A stretch of DNA of 50,415 nucleotides from an uncultured Ruminococcus sp. (GTDB lineage: Bacteria; Bacillota; Clostridia; Oscillospirales; Acutalibacteraceae), in contig CADCNI010000031.1 of assembly GCA_902802795.1 (NCBI GenBank), positions 1-50,415 of the forward strand, written 5' to 3'. Position 1 is the stretch's first letter; every line of letters begins with the position of its first letter. The notes under the pieces were generated by a model. The model saw only the letters and a program-made list of their open reading frames with translations. It did no database searches and had not been told where the DNA came from. Position numbers and translations under genes: made by a program. This document shows, one piece after another, positions 33,280 to 40,259 of the stretch.

Positions 33280-34421
33280 TGGTCATCCTCTCCTATCGCG
33301 GTGTTGATTTTGGCGAAAAAGTCGATATCCTCAGGCAGCGGCTCCGCCTGGCAGACGTCGCGCAAAAAAGAAGTCATTATTTCTTCGTCGGTGATAGTGT
33401 GGCTGGCCATCTTTTCGCGTAGCGTGTCGTGATCTCCGTCATGAGAAAGGGTTTGGTGGAAATAGTTCTGACTTAATGCAAGAATGTTGGGATATTTCTG
33501 CCGCAGCCGCGCCATCGGCTCAAAAATCAGCCGTTCGTCGGTAATCAGGGCGGATATGTAATCTTCGGAGCAACTGTCGGGCACATCGAGCAGTTCTTCA
33601 AAGGTTCCCCGCAGGACACGCATTTCGCGGCGGGGATGAATGGGTATGCGGGTAACATTGCTATCGTCGGTATTGATGAGCAGCATGCATTTGTCGCGTT
33701 CATTGGGATCAAAGGAATAGCGAAGGGGAGAGCCACTGTACATTGCAGTCTTGCCGGCTTTTTGGGGGGAGTGGATATGCCCGAGGCAGGTGAAGTCAAA
33801 GCTGGCAAAACGGTCGGATGAGACCTGCTGCACGCCTCCGATCGAGAGACTGCTTTCACTGTCGCAGGTGACGGCACCTGCGACAGTGCAGTGTGTTACC
33901 AGAATATTGGGACGGTCGGAAGCGAGTTTTTCCTGTGCCATTTCAAAGAGCGCAGCATAGGCATCGTCGGGGCATTTCAGATCCTCGTTGTGGGTGAAAT
34001 ATTTCGCCGTGGGAAGATCGAAGTAGGGGAGAAGAAAAAAACGGGCAGAGCTGCCGTCTTTTCCGGTAATATCAACAGGATGGAGAAAATCTTCCAACGT
34101 GCTGGCCAAATGAATGCCGGCCGGACGCATGAGCTTGGACGCAGGTAACAGACGGTCGGCACTGTCATGATTGCCGGAAATGGCAACCAGCGGAATGCCT
34201 CGCTGTGCCACGGCGTAGAGAGTGTCCTCAAAAAGTGCAATGGCGGTCACCGGCGCGATACTGCGGTCATAGATATCCCCAGCCAGTACAATCACGTCGG
34301 GAGCGTATTCATCCAGCGCGGTGAGAAAGACATTTTCGATGAAATAGCGCTGATCGTCAATCATGGACTGCACCGACACAAATTTGCCGAGATGCCAGTC
34401 AGAAGTGTGAAGAATCTTCAA
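33276..34421 (-). CDS. sbcD: Exonuclease subunit SbcD
   Basis: 381 aa. Metallophosphoesterase motifs in order: ILHTSDWHLGK, VLAGDIYDRS, ISGNHDSADR, LVTHCTVAG and CLGHIHSPQ, which bind two Mn ions. It is the Mre11-like nuclease partner of SbcC. It is the first gene of the sbcDC operon; the start ATG follows an AAGGAGCC site. Confidence 0.96.
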   Translation of the reverse strand: MKILHTSDWHLGKFVSVQSMIDDQRYFIENVFLTALDEYAPDVIVLAGDIYDRSIAPVTAIALFEDTLYAVAQRGIPLVAISGNHDSADRLLPASKLMRPAGIHLASTLEDFLHPVDITGKDGSSARFFLLPYFDLPTAKYFTHNEDLKCPDDAYAALFEMAQEKLASDRPNILVTHCTVAGAVTCDSESSLSIGGVQQVSSDRFASFDFTCLGHIHSPQKAGKTAMYSGSPLRYSFDPNERDKCMLLINTDDSNVTRIPIHPRREMRVLRGTFEELLDVPDSCSEDYISALITDERLIFEPMARLRQKYPNILALSQNYFHQTLSHDGDHDTLREKMASHTITDEEIMTSFLRDVCQAEPLPEDIDFFAKINTAIGEDDQ

Positions 34422-34591
34422 AGTGACGGCTCCTTATTTGATGATTTTTTCTCATTATATCATATTTTTTCACTCTGAACAATAGGGATAGAAATTTGTT
34501 TACAAATAGTTACATTCTTCAAAACCGGTTTCTTTTTTTGCTGATTGCGTATATAATTAGAAAAAGATACAAGTATGAGAGGGTGTATGAG

Positions 34592-35212
34592 ATGAGATAC
34601 GGTAAGAAAGGTGCGTTCCTTCTGGCTTTGGCGGCGGTGCTGATGCTGACTGGCTGCGGCGAAGAAAAAAAGGAAAACACCATGATTGAGACAGCCGCAC
34701 AGGCGGTGCAGTCTAAAGTGGCGGCACAACGGGCCGCTGAACAGGCGGAGCAGCGGGAAGAAGAAAACCAGGGAACAAAGCTGGATTTTGGTGAAAAGAC
34801 CGCTTTCGGCGGCATAGAAGTCGAAACAGATGAAAACGGCGAACTGGTTATGATGGAAGAAGACAGTGCGGTTTGGGTTAAGATCACGGATAAGCGATTT
34901 AAAACCTTTACAAAATTCAAAAAGTTTACCACCCAAAAGGCCGACAGCGATTTTTATCAGCAGGTTAATCCTTATTTTTCCTTTAAGGACGGCGCTTTTT
35001 ATTATGTCATTGGAATCAATGGAAGAGGTATTGAATCTTTCAAAAAGTATTATTTTAACGATTATGACGGCGAAGGCGGTTCCAAGATTACGGTGAACGG
35101 TACACACAGCGCTGCGAGCAGCAAAAAATACAGCGTTTACAGAAGTACGACTGCATTTGTGCGTCATGGTAACCAATGGAAACTTGACAGTCTGACACTG
35201 TATAATTCATAA
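34592..35212 (+). CDS. Lipoprotein of unknown function
   Basis: 206 aa. Signal peptide with lipobox ALAAVLMLTGC (Cys22), an Ala/Gln/Glu-rich stretch (32-60), then a beta-rich domain (GIEVETDENGELVMMEEDSA; SFKDGAFYYVIGINGRGIES). ATG 34592 follows GAGAGGG and lies about 40 nt after a TATAAT at 34551. The longer frame from 34496 lacks a ribosome site and spoils the signal peptide. No known domain is recognised. Confidence 0.82.
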   Translation: MRYGKKGAFLLALAAVLMLTGCGEEKKENTMIETAAQAVQSKVAAQRAAEQAEQREEENQGTKLDFGEKTAFGGIEVETDENGELVMMEEDSAVWVKITDKRFKTFTKFKKFTTQKADSDFYQQVNPYFSFKDGAFYYVIGINGRGIESFKKYYFNDYDGEGGSKITVNGTHSAASSKKYSVYRSTTAFVRHGNQWKLDSLTLYNS

Positions 35213-35250
35213 TCTTTTGAAAAAAACGCCGTACAGCGGTGCATAAAAAT

Positions 35251-35325
35251 CAAACTGCGTTGTTTCTTGCCGCCGATGGGCGGTGCTGTTCTCGCAAGAC
35301 AGCATTCAAGAGACAACGCAGTTTG
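35251..35325. repeat. Three-way-junction inverted repeat
   Basis: Outer arms CAAACTGCGTTGTTTCTTG (35251-35269) and its inverse (35307-35325) match at 18 of 19 positions. Inside are two smaller stems: CCGCC/GGCGG (35270-35282) and GCTGT/ACAGC (35285-35303). The result is a cloverleaf-like fold. It lies 38 nt after the lipoprotein gene and before a separate terminator, so it is either an RNA element or another small repeat. Confidence 0.72.
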
Positions 35326-35351
35326 ACGATATTGAGACTGTGTATTGGGAT

Positions 35352-35387
35352 AAGAAGCCGGGGATTGGAGGGAAACCCGGCTTCTTT
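35352..35387. terminator. Terminator between lipoprotein and MATE genes
   Basis: AAGAAGCCGGG and CCCGGCTTCTTT form an 11-bp stem with short A and T runs on either side, serving convergent genes. Confidence 0.85.
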
Positions 35388-35408
35388 GACGTAGTCCGGA
35401 GTGTAGTA

Positions 35409-36836
35409 TTAATTTGTCAATGACTCCGTATCTTCTGATTCGTTTGCCTTGACAACGCTCTTGCCGCGCCATGTGCCGCGCCGCCAGCGAATGGCAACGA
35501 TGACGCCGCGTATGATTTCATCCGCAGCCAGCGCCACCCATATGCCTTTGAGCCCGAAGTCGCAGACGATGCCCAGCACATAGCCGCCAACCACCGAGCA
35601 GCTCCACATGGCAACAATGCCGAGATAGGTGGGGAACTTGACATCCCCCGACGCTTTGAGACTGTTGATGATGACAAGATTACTGGTACGACCCATTTCC
35701 AGAAAAATGGCGATGAACATGATCTGCTGTCCGAGTGCGGTAATCTGTGACGATAAATCCTGAATATCGGGATTGGCAGTGAACAGACTGAAAGTGAAAG
35801 AACTGATCAGGTAATTGAAACAGGCGATCGCTACTGAAACGATCAGCGCACTGCGCATGGTTCTGTTGACACGTCGGTAAGCAAAGTCGTAATCCCCTGC
35901 TCCGACCGCGTGACCCACAATAATGGTAGTCGCCATTGCGACGGAAATGGAATAAAGATAGGCGAAATTGCTCAGAATACCCGCGTAGATTTTTGTGTTG
36001 ATGGCGACGATGCCGAGCGTGTTGACAAATCCTGTCACAAACAGTTGTGAAATGTTGTAGGAGATATTTTCACCTGCGGTGGGAATGCCAAGACGCAGCA
36101 GCGTCCAAAGGATATCTTTTGGGAATGGCCGGAGATACCTGACCGAGATGTGTCCGTCGATAAACAGCCGGAAAAAGACAAATGCCGTAATGAGACCCAC
36201 AATGCGGCTGAACGTGGTGGACACTGCCACGCCCGACGCACCCAGCCCCAGCAAGCGAAACGGCCCATAAAGAAAGAGGTAATTGCCGCCCACATTCAGG
36301 ATATTCATACCGAGTGAGATAATCATGCCGTAAACCGTTTTTCCGTTACTCTGGAAAATACGTGACAGTGTATCCATGACCGCTTGTGTGAAGATGAACC
36401 CGCCTACAATCCGCATATATTGACGTGCGTCGTCCATCATTTCGGCAGGTGTGTGCAGCAGCGTCATCAACAGGTTGCTGCCGACGAATACCAAGAAACT
36501 GATTCCCAGACTCAGCACCAGATTGAAAGCGATACAGACTGTGTAGATCTGATTGATTTTCTCCTTCTGCCCTGCGCCGAGGTATTGCGCGACCACCACA
36601 CCGCTGGCGCTGGAAATGATGGTGAAAGCAAGTGTCAGAAATCCGAGAATCTGATTGGCGTTGCCAATGGCGCCTACCGCTGTCTGATTGTAGCCGCTGA
36701 GCATGAGCGTATCGGCGTAACCCAGAAACATGGACAGCAACGCTTGCACAAAGATTGGCCATGCCAGACGAAACACCGATGTATGAAGAACATCATCGGC
36801 ACCTTGACGGACAGCGCCCGAAGGGGAAATTGGCAT
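35409..36836 (-). CDS. MATE family efflux transporter
   Basis: 475 aa with twelve transmembrane helices in two MATE repeats. RLAWPIFVQALLSMFLGYAD at the start and GASGVAVSTTFSRIVGLITA before the second half are typical of NorM/DinF-like members. It exports drugs or metabolites against Na+ or H+; the substrate is unknown. A short polar C-terminus ends NESEDTESLTN. It is divergent from an AraC-type gene, which may control it. Confidence 0.93.
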   Translation of the reverse strand: MPISPSGAVRQGADDVLHTSVFRLAWPIFVQALLSMFLGYADTLMLSGYNQTAVGAIGNANQILGFLTLAFTIISSASGVVVAQYLGAGQKEKINQIYTVCIAFNLVLSLGISFLVFVGSNLLMTLLHTPAEMMDDARQYMRIVGGFIFTQAVMDTLSRIFQSNGKTVYGMIISLGMNILNVGGNYLFLYGPFRLLGLGASGVAVSTTFSRIVGLITAFVFFRLFIDGHISVRYLRPFPKDILWTLLRLGIPTAGENISYNISQLFVTGFVNTLGIVAINTKIYAGILSNFAYLYSISVAMATTIIVGHAVGAGDYDFAYRRVNRTMRSALIVSVAIACFNYLISSFTFSLFTANPDIQDLSSQITALGQQIMFIAIFLEMGRTSNLVIINSLKASGDVKFPTYLGIVAMWSCSVVGGYVLGIVCDFGLKGIWVALAADEIIRGVIVAIRWRRGTWRGKSVVKANESEDTESLTN

Positions 36837-36922
36837 AAATATGCTCCTTTCTGCGGCAAAACAATGACACCGCTGTGAGGTATGGCGGATTGTATAAATT
36901 CAATAGAAATTTGTAAAAATGA

Positions 36923-36951
36923 TTGACATCTATTGATAATTCCATTATAAT
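36923..36951 (+). promoter_or_regulatory. Consensus promoter upstream of the AraC-type gene
   Basis: TTGACA at 36923-36928, a 17-bp spacer and TATAAT at 36946-36951, a perfect sigma-A promoter. It implies an untranslated leader of about 190 nt (start 37150) or 315 nt (start 37273). The leader has a small hairpin (ACTGT/ACAGT near 37003-37022) but no riboswitch that I recognise. Confidence 0.82.
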
Positions 36952-37149
36952 CGTATCATAGAATAATACAAGCAGTATTGACAAAAATTATTGCACTATC
37001 CGACACTGTAAGGGTTGAAACAGTATGGCGTTTTTACTGTCTGGAAAAAACATTTTGTGCAAGGGTAATTATTCGGGACGGTATATCACTTCACGGTGTA
37101 CGAAACATCATGAACACAGCGATATTTGTTAAATAAAACTGGATGATTT

Positions 37150-38187
37150 ATGGCTCTTTCTCAACAAATCGTTGATTCTGTAAAAAAAGCTATGCTTTTC
37201 GGAACGGATGCGGCTGTGAATAAGACGGAAGAGAATGCTTGCACTATTTTGACAATCGGGGGAGGTCTGGTGATGGAACCGGGAAAATCCGATATTTCAC
37301 GCTATGTAGAAAAGAAGCGGCACGGAGATGTGCTGCTTCCGTTTGTAATTTACGGCACGATGATGCCGACGATTTTCACTTTTTATCCGCTGCACTGTCA
37401 TGAAGAAGTGGAGATGGTGCTGGTGGACTGCGGAAGCTGCTGCTATACCATTTCGGGAAATGACGTGATACTGCAAACAGGGGATCTTCTGGTGATGATG
37501 CCATGGGTGCTGCATTCTTTCCGATTGAGAGAAGCTGACCGCTATTTCCTCGCCAGCACCTATCTCATTTCGCTCGATATGCTCAACAATCGCTCGGTGG
37601 ATATTTGTTCTTCGCGCTATTTTTCTCCCATGCTCAACCGTGTTTGCAGCGACTACTGTGTGATTACGCCGGAAACGGAGCATTATGAGGATTTCAAACG
37701 CATTGCGGTGCAGATGTTCGATGCTTATTTCGACCACCACGTTTTTTTCGAGTTAAAACTGAAAGGTCTGATCGACGATCTGTTTTTTATGCTGTTGAAA
37801 GATGGCCTGATTCAGATTTTTGAAACCACGCCCGAAAGTGACGACGTAAAAGCGGTGCGCAGAGTGGTGGATTACATTGCCGAAAATTACAAAGAAAATA
37901 TTACGCTGGCAGGACTGGCACAACTGGTCAATCTCAGTGAAACGGGATTGTCGCGCCTGTTCCGCAGTGTGACGGGTATGTCGTGTATTGATTATGTCAT
38001 TGAATACCGTTTGTCGCAGGCGATGTCCATGCTGCGCACTTCCGAAAAGCCCATTATTGAAATTGCCTATGAAACTGGGTTTAACAATATTTCTTATTTC
38101 AACCGCACATTTAAAAGGCACTTCGGACAGACTCCTTCCGCCTGCCGCAAGGGGCGGCAGGACGACAAGGAGCCTGCTGCGGAGTGA
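37150..38187 (+). CDS. AraC family transcriptional regulator with cupin domain
   Basis: Up to 345 aa. An N-terminal cupin-like ligand domain (FTFYPLHCHEEVEMVLVDCG; GDLLVMMPWVLHSF) is followed by a C-terminal double HTH (ENITLAGLAQLVNLSETGLS and IIEIAYETGFNNISYFNRTF, ending FGQTPSACRKG). It probably responds to a sugar or small molecule. The start is uncertain: ATG 37150 has a weak site, whereas ATG 37273 has a strong GGGGGAGGT six nt before it and would give 304 aa, nearer the family norm. Neighbours are a divergent MATE gene and a convergent PfkB kinase gene. Confidence 0.92.
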   Translation: MALSQQIVDSVKKAMLFGTDAAVNKTEENACTILTIGGGLVMEPGKSDISRYVEKKRHGDVLLPFVIYGTMMPTIFTFYPLHCHEEVEMVLVDCGSCCYTISGNDVILQTGDLLVMMPWVLHSFRLREADRYFLASTYLISLDMLNNRSVDICSSRYFSPMLNRVCSDYCVITPETEHYEDFKRIAVQMFDAYFDHHVFFELKLKGLIDDLFFMLLKDGLIQIFETTPESDDVKAVRRVVDYIAENYKENITLAGLAQLVNLSETGLSRLFRSVTGMSCIDYVIEYRLSQAMSMLRTSEKPIIEIAYETGFNNISYFNRTFKRHFGQTPSACRKGRQDDKEPAAE

Positions 38188-38198
38188 GAAGGTGACGG

Positions 38199-39119
38199 TT
38201 ACTTTTCGCAGATGCTCGGCGCGGCGGCGGCGTATAGTTCTTCCAGCCCCTCACGCGTGACAAATCCGTTGGACGCGCCGCTTGTCAGAATCTTGGCGGC
38301 GGCGAAGACTTCGGCGCGTTTGAGGCATTCCACAGGCGGCAGCCCTTCGCTATACAGGCTGACAAAGGAGCTGAACAGAGAATCCCCCGCGCCGACCGTG
38401 TTGACGGGTGTGCCGAGACGGGCCGCAGTAAGGCTGTAGAATCTGTCCTCGTCGCGGACGTACATCAAAGCGCCGCGTCCGCCTTGTCCCAGCACGATGA
38501 TGCGGCAGCCGTATGCATCCTCGATAGTACGCAGAAATGCCTGCGGCTCACAGGGGAGTTTTTCGTCACTGAGAAACAGAATGTCGGCGTACCGCATAAA
38601 TTCGCTGTTGTAGTCGTCGTGGATATCGCTGAGCGTGTGGACGTCGACGGCGACGGGAATGCCCGCGTTTTTGGCTTTTTGCAGCAGAGAACGGCTGAAA
38701 TTGATGTTGCAGGCGATGACCGCGTTGAAAACCGACAAATCCACACCGTCAAAATCATACGCGGTTTCTTGGATATCTTTCAGATCACACTCAATCCGAC
38801 GCCTGCCTTCGTGGTCGTAAAGCACCGTGGAGGCGGGCGTTTCTTTGAGAGGGCGCTGCACAAGGGTGCAGTCGATGCCCGCTGTGGTCAGCTCCCTCAG
38901 GGCGATGTCCGCCGTTACGTCCTGCCCCAGCAGGGTGACGAGCGTAACGCGGCCGCCGAGCGTCGAGAGGGCTTTGGCGACGTTGCAGCCCACGCCGGAA
39001 ACGCAGTTGCTCACGCCGAAGAAATTGTAGTGGATGGGGGCATAGTCGATGGGAAAGCGATCGACGCGGCAGTCGGTTTCCCAATTGACCAGACCGGAAA
39101 CAAGAAAATGTTGACGCAT
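38199..39119 (-). CDS. PfkB family carbohydrate kinase
   Basis: 306 aa. SGVGCNVAKALSTLGGRVTL near residue 45 is the PfkB substrate-lid region, and VNTVGAGDSLFSSFVSLY near 250 holds the anion hole and catalytic Asp (GAGD). The substrate is not assignable; ribokinase/fructokinase-like sugars are likely. The start is the ATG at 39119, after a perfect AGGAGG (39128-39133); the longer frame would read into the mini-element. It lies downstream of a TrmB-like regulator and is separated from it by mini-element copy 4. Confidence 0.9.
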   Translation of the reverse strand: MRQHFLVSGLVNWETDCRVDRFPIDYAPIHYNFFGVSNCVSGVGCNVAKALSTLGGRVTLVTLLGQDVTADIALRELTTAGIDCTLVQRPLKETPASTVLYDHEGRRRIECDLKDIQETAYDFDGVDLSVFNAVIACNINFSRSLLQKAKNAGIPVAVDVHTLSDIHDDYNSEFMRYADILFLSDEKLPCEPQAFLRTIEDAYGCRIIVLGQGGRGALMYVRDEDRFYSLTAARLGTPVNTVGAGDSLFSSFVSLYSEGLPPVECLKRAEVFAAAKILTSGASNGFVTREGLEELYAAAAPSICEK

Positions 39120-39135
39120 CAATATGACCTCCTTA

Positions 39136-39291
39136 TAGCAGTCCAAACAAATATCAAGACAAGTTCGGCGTGGCGGTTGGCGCATGACTTCGTTGTCGTC
39201 CTTGACTTGCGCCAGCAAGCCTGCGTCCTCCGCCTCGTCCTGCTCCAACCGCCGCTGCCTCCTTTTGTCCCGCTATTTATTTGGACTGCTA
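39136..39291 (+). mobile_element. TA-flanked palindromic mini-element, copy 4 (variant)
   Basis: 156 bp with ends TAGCAGTCCAAACAA and TTATTTGGACTGCTA, flanked by TA at 39134-39135 and 39292-39293. Both ends carry the matching change CAATCC to CAGTCC. The core hairpin is CTTGC-GCCA-GCAAG, with the same loop but different paired bases, and an outer GGCGGTTGG/CCAACCGCC pairing is added. The last three bases (39289-39291) read TAG on the minus strand and are the stop of the TrmB-like gene. The other end sits 2 nt from the Shine-Dalgarno of the PfkB kinase gene. Confidence 0.9.
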
Positions 39292-40077
39292 TAGATCCTG
39301 TCTGTTTTCATATAGTGTTGAGATATGCAGATGATTGTAAATTTCCCTGCCATATCGGTTGCGCAGTTTGAGCAGATAAATGTCATTGTGGATATGCTCC
39401 GAAATGACCTTGACAAACAGGCGGTTGCCGGATACACTGGCCTGCCAGACCCCTTGACTGTCTGGCCCCGCGATCAGTGCTGTTTCGTTGTCCGACACGA
39501 CCATCAGACGGGAGGGTTCGTGCTCTTGGATGGGTCTGTCGTGGGAATACAGCTCGCAAAGATCTTCGCAGCCTACCTGATAGAAGGAATATACGACTGT
39601 GCGGATGTTCTTTTCGTTATGCAGCAGTTGAAGTTCCTCTTGCAGAGGAGACAGAGGCATATCCGTGTTGAGATAAATCTCGGTGCGGGTGTTTCGCATG
39701 ATTTCCTTTACCTTCTGCAAAATGATTTCGTAGCCTGTCAGATTGGCATATTGCTCGTTGAAAGCAGGCGGTGTGTACTCCCGGAGAAGTTCTTCGGCGG
39801 CGTCCGCGTTTCTGGTGAAATCCTCGCGCAGCTTGCGCAGGAGAAGTGCCGGAGGCTGGGCCGCATAGAGCGCCGTGTCGTTGGGAATCAGCGCGGTCAT
39901 GCCCTTTTCCGTCATTTGTTCCAGCGCGTGATAGACCGACGGTCGGGAGATATCAATTTTTTTGGCGATCTGATAGGCCGACATGGTGCCGCCGCGCAGC
40001 AGCGCCAGATAGATCTTCTGCTCCAGTTCGGAAAATCCCAGTACAGACAGGCACTCGGGCAAGGGGATTTGATTCAT
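39289..40077 (-). CDS. TrmB-like transcriptional regulator
   Basis: 262 aa. The N-terminal winged helix (LGFSELEQKIYLALLRGGTM, SAYQIAKKIDISRPSVYHAL, EQMTEKGMTALIPND) is typical of TrmB-type sugar-responsive regulators. The C-terminal effector domain includes TRTEIYLNTDMPLSPLQEEL and EPSRLMVVSDNETALIAGPD. A perfect 35-nt palindrome overlapping its promoter is the likely autoregulatory operator. The final Leu codon and TAG stop come from the TA duplication and end of mini-element copy 4, so the native C-terminus may have been altered. Start follows GAGGAGGG. Confidence 0.88.
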   Translation of the reverse strand: MNQIPLPECLSVLGFSELEQKIYLALLRGGTMSAYQIAKKIDISRPSVYHALEQMTEKGMTALIPNDTALYAAQPPALLLRKLREDFTRNADAAEELLREYTPPAFNEQYANLTGYEIILQKVKEIMRNTRTEIYLNTDMPLSPLQEELQLLHNEKNIRTVVYSFYQVGCEDLCELYSHDRPIQEHEPSRLMVVSDNETALIAGPDSQGVWQASVSGNRLFVKVISEHIHNDIYLLKLRNRYGREIYNHLHISTLYENRQDL

Positions 40078-40092
40078 CTGAATCCCTCCTCA

Positions 40093-40127
40093 ATATAATA
40101 GTTGTATAATTTATACAACTATTATAT
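40093..40127. promoter_or_regulatory. 35-nt perfect palindrome, likely TrmB-like operator
   Basis: Seventeen bp on each side of a central T are exactly complementary (core TTGTATAATTTATACAA). The left end lies 16 nt before the regulator's start codon and the right end overlaps the -10 box, so a bound dimer would block RNA polymerase. Confidence 0.9.
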
Positions 40128-40149
40128 CATCTCAATTGGAATTTGTCAA
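40121..40149 (-). promoter_or_regulatory. Promoter of the TrmB-like/PfkB operon
   Basis: On the minus strand TTGACA (40144-40149), a 17-bp spacer and TATAAT (40121-40126). The -10 box is inside the palindrome. Confidence 0.88.
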
Positions 40150-40259
40150 CCGTTATCGGAAAATAAAAAATATTAAAAAAATACCTGTTGCAGAAAATGC
40201 CGTAAAAGTGTTACAATAGCAATATCATCCCATTTACCGTTTGCAGAGGTGAATCGCAT

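Noticed and set aside
38484-39371. 295-codon + strand ORF over the PfkB kinase gene and mini-element copy 4
   Set aside because: Antisense to a clear kinase and runs through the non-coding element; no start signals.
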